Part shown: positions 51,671 through 61,177 of the stretch, piece after piece
How positions within the stretch are numbered: position 1 is the stretch's first letter
Layout of the letters: every line of letters starts with the position of its first letter
Source: Willaertia magna
Lineage: Eukaryota; Heterolobosea; Eutetramitea; Acrasida; Naegleriidae
DNA length: 64,000 nt
NCBI GenBank assembly: GCA_902984215.1
Contig: CADWAF010002106.1
Span: 108,398 to 172,397, forward strand
Direction: 5' to 3'
Made by a program: the position numbers and the translations under genes
Notes under the pieces: model-generated
Databases searched by the model: none
The model's input: the letters and a program-made list of their open reading frames with translations, nothing else
What the model was told of the DNA's origin: nothing

Positions 51671-53496
51671 CTAACGAAAGTTTAGTTTTTTCACTGTTTT
51701 TCGTTTGGTGGAAACTGATGTCTGACTTGCATTAGTTGGCTGTTGTTTTTGAACTTCTTGCCTCTTGTTGTTTGGGGAAAGAATATCACTCAATTCTTCC
51801 ACTGTAACCCTGGGTGTACTTCTAGTAATGGGAGGTTTAGTCTTTGTAAATGCTTGCTGTTGGATCTTTGGGGAAGCAATATTGGAAAGATGAACAGATT
51901 GTCTGGTGGGTACAAAGGCACCAATTGCCTTCCCCAAAAAGTTAAGTTTGTTAGAAGAAAGAAATATTGGATTAATATCTGTCTCTTCTATCTGATCCAA
52001 TACACTTGAAATTTTCTCTTCATGAACCAATTCATGAGATAAAGAACTTAAATTTACATTTGGAATGGTATTATCTTCAGTTGCCACAGAATACATAAAG
52101 AGACATCTCTCAAACTTATCTCCAACAATTAAATAATAATTTTTAACATTACTATTCTTCACAAATATTCCATTAATATCATAATTTGAATGACATAATA
52201 AACCAATATTCTTTTGAGAAAGTAAAGAACAAAGAGCAGAAATTTGTCTTTGATTTTCCTCTAATAATTGAATATCAAGATCACATGATGGTCTTAAAAT
52301 TCTAACTCCATAAATAATATCATAAGAAATTGTTTCTAATTTAATTTTTGAATCAATCTCCATTTCTAAATAATTTTCCTCAACAACCTCACTTTCCTCA
52401 ATATTTAATGGAAAAGTCTTTTCTCCAACCTTCAAACCAATTAATGAATCATTCTTATCAATTAATTTCATTGTCTTACCACATACTTTCCCTAAATTTT
52501 GTACAACATTAACAGGAGTGTGATGACATACACATACATTACAAAAATTTAAATTAAAATCTTCAATTACAGGACTATTTAAAATTTCAAATTGTAAAGT
52601 TGTATTATTATTAATTTTTAATTTTAATATTTTTGAATTATCTACTAAAATATGTTTTAATGAAAAAAATATTTCTTTTCTTAAATAAATAATATCATCA
52701 AAAATTGTAACAAATCTACAGTTTGGAAAATTACTAACTAATTCTCTAAAATCTCTATCATTATCTAAATCTTGTTCAAAATCATGAACAACTTTAATAA
52801 AATTAATATCAATATTATCTGTATAAAAACACTAAATTTAAATAATTAAATAAATAATTTAAATAATTAAATAAATAATTAAATTTAAATAACTTACAGC
52901 AAAATGATTTCTTAATTGTTCATGAGAAAAATAAAATTGAGGATGAAAACAAAAATAAATTACTTGATTAGAAATATAATTTGTATCTGACATTTGTTCA
53001 GAAGTAACTTTATAAATACTAGATAATGCATAAGATACAATATCTAATAATATTATTATTCATTAGTATTGTTAAATAATAGTAATAATAAATATTATTA
53101 TTCATTAGTATTATTATAAATTAATTAACACTTACCTTGAATTGAATTATTTTCTAAAACATTTAAAGTTTCTAGTATTCTTTGTTTCATATTAGATAAA
53201 GCCTTAAAGAATGTTGGTAAATGTAAGGCTTGTAATGGATAGATAATATTTAAGTTTCTATCTTTTTCTATTAGAATACAACTACATGATATATCTTTCT
53301 TTAATAGAGTGAATTGAATTGACCAAACTTTTAAACTTTCTATTAAATTATTTAAAACATCTTTTGAGAATTGAGAATAATTAGAATACAAAATATCATT
53401 ATATGAGAAATCAAAAACTAAAAATACATTATGTTTAGAAACCTTATTAATTTCTTCAGAGTTATTTCCAAATAACAAATGTTGTTGAGTTGACAT
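51671..53496 (-). CDS. Unknown protein with vWA-like N-terminus and Cys/His cluster
   Basis: Three exons (53496-53136, 53043-52898, 52831-51671) join to give 555 residues; the two introns are 92 and 66 bp and consist of short AT repeats. The N-terminus (VFLVFDFSYNDILYS) resembles the first strand of a vWA fold, and later FVTIFDD may be a second strand. A CNVCVCHH segment (about residue 265) and CGK follow. The C-terminal 120 residues are Ser/Thr/Pro/Lys-rich (TRSTPRVT, KRKTVKK) with a nuclear-like basic end. No family was recognised. A subunit of a nuclear complex is possible. Confidence 0.55.
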
Positions 53497-53783
53497 GTCA
53501 GCTCTTTTTTTTGTAGTTTTAAAAGGCTAGATTTTTGTATGAATTGGTAGAAATGAAAAATGTACTTGTTGAAATAATTATTCAACATCTTTTGTTGGTA
53601 TATTGTGAATATTGTTAATAACAGAGGAAATGAAGGATTAATTCCTTTCATTCAATACAACCCATCATTCCATTTAACTTTAAAACGTCTTCTTTGCCGC
53701 TTTCAGTCCCAGTTATTTCTCGGGAAGTAGAAGGCATCAAGGGAATTAGATATTTTTTAAATTAAATTTTTAGAAAAAATAAA

Positions 53784-54537
53784 ATGAAACAATTATTCTA
53801 TACTTGCATCGCAGTTTTTGTATTCGTAGTTTTTTGCTCTCATGTAGCCTTGCTGAAAGATACTTTAGACTGTAAAGAAGTTTGCGATCCAACTGATTCT
53901 TCTAAAGCATGTAGTATAACAAAACCTACAAAAATTATTATAGAAGTGAACAATACTGTAGAAATTAAATATTATCCTTTCTGCGTTAAAGTCGATGACC
54001 TATCTCAATTAACTCTTGCCAATAGTATGTCTCTATTCTTTTATAATTGATTAATATAACATTTTAATAGCAAGTACTTTCATGTTTAATATTAGTGAAA
54101 ATAGTACTGTTAGAGTTTGGGTTGGAAACCATGCTTCATCCGCTGAATTTTACCGATCCAAATATTCTCTTGACGGAAATGATGCATTCACTATTTACTA
54201 TACAGTTTCTATTAACTTAGCTTCCGGATTATTAGCTAATTCAACTGGAGATGTTCCTGCAATTAATTTTATAAACAATTGCGATTTAGCAAAGAAATCA
54301 TGTTCTATTAACTATGGTAACCCTTGCGTAAGAGAAAAGCAATGTGGAATGTATTTAGAAAAATCATCTCCTGCCGAACGAGATGTAAAATTCTTTATTT
54401 CTTGGACCGGAACAGATAATACAGGAACACCATTAAGAAGTTATGGTTTATTACCTTCCAATTTCCGTTTCCTTGCCTTTGAAAATTACTTTAACACAAT
54501 TGTTGATAGTTTCAAGGTAATTGTTACCCCAAAGTAA
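53784..54537 (+). CDS. Secreted Cys-rich protein, unknown
   Basis: Exons 53784-54024 and 54071-54537 join across a 46-bp intron to give 235 residues. The signal peptide (LFYTCIAVFVFVVFCSHVAL) is clear, and there are about nine cysteines in the mature part plus NxS/T sequons (NNT, NIS, NST). The rest is beta-rich (VRVWVGNHASSAEFYRSKY in parts). It has no membrane anchor (ends IVTPK), so it is released or binds a partner. The family is not recognised. A CTTTGCCGC motif lies at 53692-53700 upstream. Confidence 0.65.
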
Positions 54538-54632
54538 ACTCTCTGTAAGATATGAATCTAAGAAGAATTTTTGTATGAGTTTTTCAAATCATTCCCATTC
54601 ACTTCAATAAAAAAATTGTTTTTCTTTTGAAA

Positions 54633-54971
54633 ATGAGTAGATGGATGGAATTGTTGACAGTATCGTTTGGAGGGATTTTCTATTGGATTTTATCAGTTTT
54701 GTTCTTTAACAGAAAATCAAGAGTATCATCACCAAGAGACGAAGAGGGTGGTAGTGGAAAAGACAATGACTTTTTTCAATTCTTACAACAATTCGCAAAG
54801 AAAGGAGGTTTACATAATATCTTTCCGGGAGATGATTCAAGAGACTCTAGTATTCAATTTGAATTAATTTCTCAGGTACATTGTACAACAAGTGTCGGAA
54901 AGCCAATTAGTGTAACCGTAAGAAATACACCAAGCGATAGAAGAAGAATGAGAATGTTTGGGGGCTATTAA
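54633..54971 (+). CDS. Small single-pass membrane protein, unknown
   Basis: A 112-residue ORF from ATG 54633. An N-terminal hydrophobic span (about 8-28, FGGIFYWILSVLFF) acts as a signal anchor, followed by a basic RKSR cluster, a charged linker, an amphipathic FFQFLQQFAKK and a folded C-terminal part ending RRMRMFGGY. Its stop lies 26 bp before the RRP41 ATG. Family unknown. An endomembrane location with the bulk in the cytosol is inferred from the positive residues after the span. Confidence 0.55.
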   Translation: MSRWMELLTVSFGGIFYWILSVLFFNRKSRVSSPRDEEGGSGKDNDFFQFLQQFAKKGGLHNIFPGDDSRDSSIQFELISQVHCTTSVGKPISVTVRNTPSDRRRMRMFGGY

Positions 54972-54996
54972 TTATTGTTGAACACAAATTAAAAAA

Positions 54997-55740
54997 ATGA
55001 GTAAAATTGAATATATTTCACCAGAAGGGTTAAGAGTAGATGGTAGAAGAGCAAGTGAAATCCGTAAAATTAAATTTAAATTAAATCTATTTAGTAGAGC
55101 TGATGGTTCAGCATATTTTGAACAAGGTAATACTAGAGTATTGGCAGCTGTATATGGACCAAGAGAAGTAAAAAACAAATCACATATGAAGAATGATAGA
55201 GCTATAATAAATTGTGAATATAGTATGGCAACATTTAGTACCGGAGAAAGAAAGAGACAATTCAAAAAAGATAGAAAATCTACTGAAATTTCAGTTGTTA
55301 TTCGTCAAACCTTTGAATCTGTAATTTTAACACATCTATATCCAAGAACACAAATAGATATATTTATGCAAGTTCTACAAGCAGACGGTGGAACTAGATC
55401 AGCTTGTATTAACGCTGCAACATTAGCCTTAATTGACGCAGGTATACCAATGAAAGATATGGTTGTCTCATGTGCTGCCGGTTTTATTGAAGGAACACCT
55501 TTAGCAGATTTAAATTATACAGAAGAGGGCGCAGGAGGATGTGATGTTCCAGTAGCTTTGTTAGCAAAACAAAATAGAATTTCTTTACTTCAAATGGATT
55601 CAAAATTATCTTTAGATCAATTTGATAAGGTTTTGGATATTGCTGTAGAAGGTTGTCACCAAATACATAAGGTTATAGATGAACAATTAAAACAATATAC
55701 TTCATCGTTGGTGAATAAGCGAGGTATATTTTCAGCTTAG
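54997..55740 (+). CDS. RRP41: Exosome subunit RRP41 (EXOSC4)
   Basis: A 247-residue intronless ORF of the RNase PH family. The N-terminal EYISPEGLRVDGRR, GSAYFEQGNTRVLAAVYGPRE, NCEYSMATFSTGERK and C-terminal QADGGTRSACINAATLALIDAG are diagnostic of RRP41, one of six RNase PH-like subunits in the core of the RNA exosome that processes and degrades RNA 3'-5'. Phosphorolytic activity is usually lost in eukaryotic exosomes. Its TAG stop overlaps the stop of the opposite gene. Confidence 0.96.
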   Translation: MSKIEYISPEGLRVDGRRASEIRKIKFKLNLFSRADGSAYFEQGNTRVLAAVYGPREVKNKSHMKNDRAIINCEYSMATFSTGERKRQFKKDRKSTEISVVIRQTFESVILTHLYPRTQIDIFMQVLQADGGTRSACINAATLALIDAGIPMKDMVVSCAAGFIEGTPLADLNYTEEGAGGCDVPVALLAKQNRISLLQMDSKLSLDQFDKVLDIAVEGCHQIHKVIDEQLKQYTSSLVNKRGIFSA

Positions 55741-56096
55741 TTTTTTGTCTTCTTTTTTGGCTTCTCTTTCTTTTCATCTTCCACTTCAAAGGGTAACTCG
55801 AATGGTATGGAATCAACATCATCATCTACTAATGGAGCTCCTCTATCCTTATCTAATGTTTTTAAATTGTACATTTCAAGTAAATGTTCTTCAATCTGAG
55901 AAACCGGAACAGAAACACCATTTTCTTCTTTTATTGCAAAATGAATATTTAAACAAGAAAAAGCTCTATGACATTCAACTGGTACATATTGTTCCATAGC
56001 TTCAAACATTGTTATCTCTACACTCGGATCTTTCCAAACACCTTCATTATTCTTATTGTTTGAAGAAGATTTACTTCTCGTTCTTCTTGAACTCAT
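55737..56096 (-). CDS. MRGBP: MRGBP/Eaf7, NuA4 complex subunit
   Basis: A 119-residue ORF. The conserved Eaf7/CT20 domain is clear: W-x-D-PSVEITMFEAMEQYVPV, then HRAFSCLNIHF, VPVSQIEEHLLEMYNL and a Pro/Glu-containing end, matching human MRGBP (MRG15-binding, NuA4/TIP60 acetyltransferase). The tail is Lys/Glu-rich (KKEKPKKKTKN). Its stop overlaps RRP41's stop by sharing bases 55738-55739. Its start is 37 bp from the divergent gene at 56134. Confidence 0.88.
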   Translation of the reverse strand: MSSRRTRSKSSSNNKNNEGVWKDPSVEITMFEAMEQYVPVECHRAFSCLNIHFAIKEENGVSVPVSQIEEHLLEMYNLKTLDKDRGAPLVDDDVDSIPFELPFEVEDEKKEKPKKKTKN

Positions 56097-56133
56097 TTTT
56101 AAAAATTATTTGAAGTTGACTTATCCAAAAAAA

Positions 56134-57138
56134 ATGTGGCTGCAAGTAGAAGTGAATGGATTTAAAGATTGTTCTTTTCTTCATGAATTACCTTTAAAAG
56201 CGACTTTACATGAATTTAATTATGCAATTAGTAAAGTTATTAAATCAAGACATTTTATGTTTATTATATTTAAATATTTAATAGACAAGGAACTGTATAA
56301 AATTTCGGATAAATTTCATCAAGAACTTTATGCAATATTTCAACAAACTTGTGATTCTAATTATATGTTAAAACATAAAATATCTTTAAGTACTCAATTA
56401 TTATATGAAGAAAAAAATAATTTAAAACAATTAATTCAACAATATTTAACAAATGAACAATTTATTGAAATTTCTAAAGAAATGGATAAAATTGAAAAAT
56501 TAAAAGAAGAAGAAAAAGGAAAATTAATTTTAATAAAATCTTTAACTTGTTTTAATGGAAAGAAAAATTTAAATTATTTAGAAAATGAACAAAAAATTCA
56601 ATTAAGAAAAGTTTTTCAATTAAATAATGAAACTACAAAAATTAATATTCAAGTTGAAACTGTTTTAGAAACACCACAAGAAATTAAATTTGAACAACCT
56701 TTAGAATTATTAACTGAAACAAAGAAAAGAAAGATTCGTCAATCAGCTTTAAATGATAATGCTCTTTTATCAACAAATGAAAATGTTGAAGATAATTTCT
56801 TTCACATTAAGAAAAAGAAGATAGAAAGGATTGGTTCAAGAAAATTAAAAATTCCAGATGATTTAGCATTAAAGAATGAACAATTAGATGTTATAAGTAA
56901 ATCCAACTTATTAATAAACAAGTTAAAAGATGATCGTTTACAAAGAATGATATTGGAAGTAGATAGTGCTCAAGAAAGAGATAAAGTTTTAGATTATTTT
57001 GTTGAAACTGAAAAGGATTTTTTATTGTTCTGTGAAGAATTATTGTTTTTAATGGGAAGAAGAACTAATCAAGATTTGGAGGAGGTACATCAAGCTTTTA
57101 AACAAGAAGAAGAAAGATTGAAAAATAATAATTTGTAA
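56134..57138 (+). CDS. Unknown helical protein with HIT-finger-like C-terminus
   Basis: A 334-residue ORF from ATG 56134 after an A-run; the frame extends upstream across MRGBP's first codons but without such context. It is helical and charged, with an N-terminal unit (MWLQVEVNGFKDCSF), a middle Lys/Glu region with KKKK and a C-terminal region (LQRMILEVDSAQERDKVLDY, then LFCEELLFLMG) that resembles the helical C-terminus of ZNHIT2/ZNHIT3 proteins, although no zinc-binding cysteines are present. Assignment is uncertain. It is divergent from MRGBP and may be a nuclear assembly factor. Confidence 0.5.
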   Translation: MWLQVEVNGFKDCSFLHELPLKATLHEFNYAISKVIKSRHFMFIIFKYLIDKELYKISDKFHQELYAIFQQTCDSNYMLKHKISLSTQLLYEEKNNLKQLIQQYLTNEQFIEISKEMDKIEKLKEEEKGKLILIKSLTCFNGKKNLNYLENEQKIQLRKVFQLNNETTKINIQVETVLETPQEIKFEQPLELLTETKKRKIRQSALNDNALLSTNENVEDNFFHIKKKKIERIGSRKLKIPDDLALKNEQLDVISKSNLLINKLKDDRLQRMILEVDSAQERDKVLDYFVETEKDFLLFCEELLFLMGRRTNQDLEEVHQAFKQEEERLKNNNL

Positions 57139-57684
57139 ATAATTTATCCAACAATTGTTGAGTGACTGCACCTTATTTTAAATTGTTAGAATTTGACAAT
57201 AACCTAGAGGATAAATTTAGGTCAATTCACAATTGAATACTTTATGAAACTTAAAGCTGCCCTATCGTTTTGTACAGTGATCTAAGTAAATTGAAAGCTA
57301 AATATTTCTGTTAATCCTCAACTCTAATTAAAACACAAAACTCCAATTAAGCTGTGCGTGTGATTTGAAAAGCAAGTCATTTGGAAAGGTTGGCTTTTAT
57401 TTGTATAGAATGTTCGACAGTAAAACTGAAATTCCAGCCGCCTTTTATTACAAAAAGTGAAACTCGCGATTTCTCTTTCCTAAACTCCCCAATCAATATT
57501 TGTACCGCAAAAAAAAACCTCAATGGCTTGGAGGAGTGGCATTTTCGCTTTGTAATTCTTGCTTCTTTCCAGAAATTCGTTTTGCGCGTTTTATGATCAC
57601 ACAAAAATTTTGCCTCTAAAGGTAGAACTCACTTCTCTTTAGCTTAAAAAAATTAATTTTTCGCGAGTTTCCAAGAAAGACTAG
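57139..57684. other. Intergenic region, 546 bp
   Basis: Upstream region of the gene at 57685. It contains a perfect palindrome CAACAATTGTTG (57149-57160) and, nearer the gene, two TCGCGA hexamers (57474-57479 and 57661-57666). The stretch from about 57360 to 57600 is less AT-rich than usual for an intergenic region. No conserved gene was identified; short ORFs on both strands lack family resemblance. Confidence 0.6.
57658..57665 (+). promoter_or_regulatory. E2F-like site TTTTCGCG
   Basis: It is 20 bp upstream of the ATG at 57685 and matches the TTTSGCG-type E2F core. The second TCGCGA at 57474 is further upstream. Confidence 0.35.
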
Positions 57685-58986
57685 ATGGATAGTAAACCAT
57701 CCACCCAAATGGATCTTAACCAAAAAGCAATTCAATTATTATTTGCAAGTGCTAGGAGTATTTCAACAACAACAAAGAATGATACAACAAATGTTCATCA
57801 TACATCTAACAATAATCTTCATGTAACAACATTCCCTGCTAAAAGTATTAATAATAACAATACTGCTTTACCTTCAATAAAAAGTATTTCATCTACTCTT
57901 CCAACAGTTTTTCATAACGGCTATCATCACCCATTCTTCAGTACTGGTACTGTGAATAAGTTATCAAGCACCCCTACAGCAGCTATCAATAATAACACAA
58001 TAAAAGCTACTACCACTAATAGTATTAATACTACTACTGCTACTGTTACTGCTAATACCGGTAATAACAACAGTAGTAGCATAAATACAAATGAAAAGAA
58101 TAAAAAGAAGAAGAAGAAAAGAAAGGAAGCACCAACCGACGAAGGAGAGAAAAATAAAAAAAAGAAAGTGAAAAGTTTTGAAGATGAAGAAGAGGATGAA
58201 GAAGGATTAGAAGAAGATTCTAATGAACAATTATTACCTATTAGAACATTAGCTTATATTATTGGTCTTTCTAAAGATGAAGATAAATCTTGGAGATACA
58301 GAGATGTTCGTAGATCACTATTTGAAAAACTTACGAAAGAACATTTCTCATATATTGAACAAAATGCGCAACATGCAATTTTGAAACAAAGATTACCTCA
58401 CAAGTTAACGCTTGTAAGCTTTTGTAAGAGAATAATGTTATTAGTTTTTCATTTCATTATTAGAGATGGTAGAGATCCAAAGTTTTTTATTCGTCCCCAT
58501 GTTAAAAAAGATCTTATTGAAAGTACATTAAGGAATGAAGCACCTGAGTTTTTTAGAAAGATAAATAGAGACATTGCAATGAAAATACATGCTAGTTGTT
58601 GTGCTGGAAATACTATTGAACAAGCAAGTAAGATTGTTGAATCTCAAATGAATGACAGTTCATCTTCATCTGATAGTAGCGATAATAATACAAATATTGG
58701 TACATCATCTAGTTCCGCACCACCAGTTTCAAATGTAACTACTGAGATAAGCAAAAACAGTGTGAATAATATAATTTCAACTAATCAACCAAAAGAATCT
58801 GAATGGCAAAGTTGGCATAGCTGGCATTCCCCTCATCTTTCCGATAAGAATTCGATTTTCCCAATCCCTAACAACAACATTATTATCAACCCAACCTTAT
58901 CCTTCCAACAACTCCCACCAATACATAACTTAGTTCAACTTTCTTCATGCTGCCCTCATTGTTGCCAAGAAATTAGTAAACAATAA
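57685..58986 (+). CDS. Unknown nuclear protein with conserved helical core
   Basis: A 433-residue ORF. The first 140 residues are Thr/Asn/Ser-rich and disordered. A strong basic cluster (KNKKKKKKRKEAP and KNKKKKVK) fits nuclear import and is followed by an acidic run. The folded core is about residues 180-310 (RTLAYIIGLSKDEDKSWRY, KRIMLLVFHFIIRDGRDPKFF, EAPEFFRKI). The C-terminus has a repeat-like WHSWHS motif and a CCPHCC motif that may bind zinc. No family was recognised. Its promoter carries an E2F-like site, so cell-cycle expression is possible. Confidence 0.55.
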   Translation: MDSKPSTQMDLNQKAIQLLFASARSISTTTKNDTTNVHHTSNNNLHVTTFPAKSINNNNTALPSIKSISSTLPTVFHNGYHHPFFSTGTVNKLSSTPTAAINNNTIKATTTNSINTTTATVTANTGNNNSSSINTNEKNKKKKKKRKEAPTDEGEKNKKKKVKSFEDEEEDEEGLEEDSNEQLLPIRTLAYIIGLSKDEDKSWRYRDVRRSLFEKLTKEHFSYIEQNAQHAILKQRLPHKLTLVSFCKRIMLLVFHFIIRDGRDPKFFIRPHVKKDLIESTLRNEAPEFFRKINRDIAMKIHASCCAGNTIEQASKIVESQMNDSSSSSDSSDNNTNIGTSSSSAPPVSNVTTEISKNSVNNIISTNQPKESEWQSWHSWHSPHLSDKNSIFPIPNNNIIINPTLSFQQLPPIHNLVQLSSCCPHCCQEISKQ

Positions 58987-59020
58987 ATGTGAATAAAAAT
59001 AAAAAATTAATTTACAAAGT

Positions 59021-61115
59021 TTATTTTCTGGTTTTTTCTTTTCGTTTAGCCAAAGATTTCACCTTACCACTCACAGCCAAAGTGTCCTCCTCGCTTTCAG
59101 AGGTAAAGTTGGGCGTGGGTTCCAGCAAAATGTTTTTTTGTTGCAGCCTTATGAAAGCCTCCTTCGTCCTGCTCAATTCCGCCTTTAACATATTACTTAT
59201 GTCAGTAAGTTGTTCTTTCTCCTTGTAAAGCTTTTTTAAATCTTTTACTGCTTCTTTCAGTTTAGTTCTTAGTAACTTATTTTCTTTGCTTGCGGCAATT
59301 AACTTTTCTTCCATTCTCACCAACTTTTCCTTTTGTTCTTCAATATTCAACCTTAGTTCAGTAATTAAGGAATTTACTCTGGTGACTTGGTCAGCTTGCA
59401 CACTTAAGTTTATTAGATCAAAGCTAAGATTTCCTTGCGGCGCTTTTGGTTGTTGTTGAACAGGTTGATGAGGTGGCTGTTGATTGAACGATATGTTATT
59501 GTTAGGGGTTGACATCTTGCTGTTTGCAAAATCTCCTATAGAGGAAGGCATGGAGACAGATTCTAACGATCCTAAACCAAGTTCATCATCAATATCATTT
59601 GCAATTTGTTGATACCTAGAGTTATTTACATTATTTGTTTGTGATTGAGGTTGTGACTGAGTTGGGCTTTGCTTTTTCTTATTAGGTAATGGATCATGTA
59701 CAGACTGCATTATTTGAGCTAACGTCAATTCATTTTGGAGGTGTTGGAGTTCTTTTCTTAATTCTTCAATATGTTTATCTTTATCCTTCAATAAAGCCAG
59801 TGAGTCATCTCTTTCTTTCCTTAATGCCTTAATCAGTTGTTCATGTTTAAGAGATATTACTCTTTCTCTTTCTTCCTGTTCTTGATCTCTTTGCAAACTT
59901 TCTCTTAGTACCTCCCTCTTAATTTCATTTTCCCTCTCAATAGAACTTTTAATCTCTTTTTGTAAACTTTCAATCTCTTTCTTTTTATCTTCCAGTAGTT
60001 TTCTTACTGTATTTAGTGTTTCCTCTTTGGTTTCAACTGTTTGAAGAACCTCCCACTCTTTTTCTTTGTATTCTTCAATTTCAATTTCCTTTTGTCTCAA
60101 TTTAGTTTCAAATTCCATCTTTATATTACTTGTGTCAGTTTGACATTGCTTTTTAGTGTCCTCAAGTTGTCGTTGAATATTTTTGATTTGTTCTTTTTGG
60201 TTTTTGATTAAGGCTTTTGCGTCCTCCAATTCGTTTTGTAATTTTGTCTTTGCATTTTCAAAATTAGATATTAATCCTTGGGAGTGAACAGAAGACATTC
60301 TTTGAATTTCTTCCAATTCACTTTGATGATTATTTGACAATTCCTCAATCGTTTCCTGAAGTGATTTTGCTTTTTCTTCAAAAAGTTTAATGTTTGAGTT
60401 ATTACTTCTTTTTAAATTCTCATTCTCTGCAATATATCTATTAGCAATTTGATCTTTTTCTCTTATTTGCACTAAAAGTTTTGTTATTTGCTCATCTTTC
60501 TCTATAATAACTTCATGTAAATCTTGGTCAAAACTTAGTTTTTGTTTTTCTATAGTTTCATCTCTTTCCTCTACTTGACGTTTCAATTCCCTTATCGTTA
60601 CCTCCAATTCTTTAGTAGTTCCTCTATGTTTATCTTCTAATTGTTGTTTGCTAAGATTAAATTCATTCTTCATTTCAATTATTCTTTCTTGATAATATAT
60701 TTCAGTCTCATTATTCCTTGCTGTTTCTCTTTTTAATTTATCTTCTTTGTCTGTAAGCTCCGATTTCATCTCAGTTAATTTTTCTTCTCTACATCTTTAT
60801 ATAAATTGTTATTTTTCATACAACTTACTTTTCCTTAATATCTTTCTTCATTTGTTCAATTACTTTTTCATATTTTTCTAATTCTACATCTCTCCCCTCT
60901 AGTAATTTATAGTTGTACTCAAAATCTTTCTTTAAGGCTAAATATTTTTCTTTTTCTTTCTGTATTTGTTGTTCCAGTTTCTTAATCTTCTCTTCATAAG
61001 ATTTTATTCTATACTCATTAAGGTCAATCATCTCCCTTTGCTTTTGCAAAATAGTAGATGAAACAGACGATAATGAAACTCTCTCGGGATCTATTATCGT
61101 TGAGGGTTGGGACAT
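59021..61115 (-). CDS. Long coiled-coil protein
   Basis: Exon 1 (61115-60829) and exon 2 (60788-59021) join across a 40-bp intron to give 684 residues. Almost all of residues 25-390 are a continuous coiled coil (Leu/Glu/Lys heptads); a Gln/Pro/Ser-rich break (about 400-510, with the NLSFDLINL unit) separates a second coil (about 520-630), and the C-terminus is basic (LAKRKEKTRK). The layout is that of centrosomal, basal-body or golgin proteins, but no orthologue can be named. An E2F-like site 14 bp upstream of the ATG suggests cell-cycle control. Confidence 0.7.
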
Positions 61116-61128
61116 TTTTTATTTAAAT

Positions 61129-61140
61129 TTTGGCGCCATT
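61129..61140. promoter_or_regulatory. E2F-like site TTTGGCGCCATT
   Basis: Ten of twelve bases match TTTGGCGCCAAA, including the whole GGCGCC core. It sits 14 bp upstream of the coiled-coil gene's ATG at 61115. Confidence 0.5.
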
Positions 61141-61177
61141 AAATAACGGTTCATTAAAGTGTTAATTTATTCTTTGT

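Noticed and set aside
57381..57596. 71-codon plus-strand ORF in the 57-kb gap, with an opposing ORF
   Set aside because: Both strands are open over the same bases, neither has a family match and neither fits the codon bias of neighbours.
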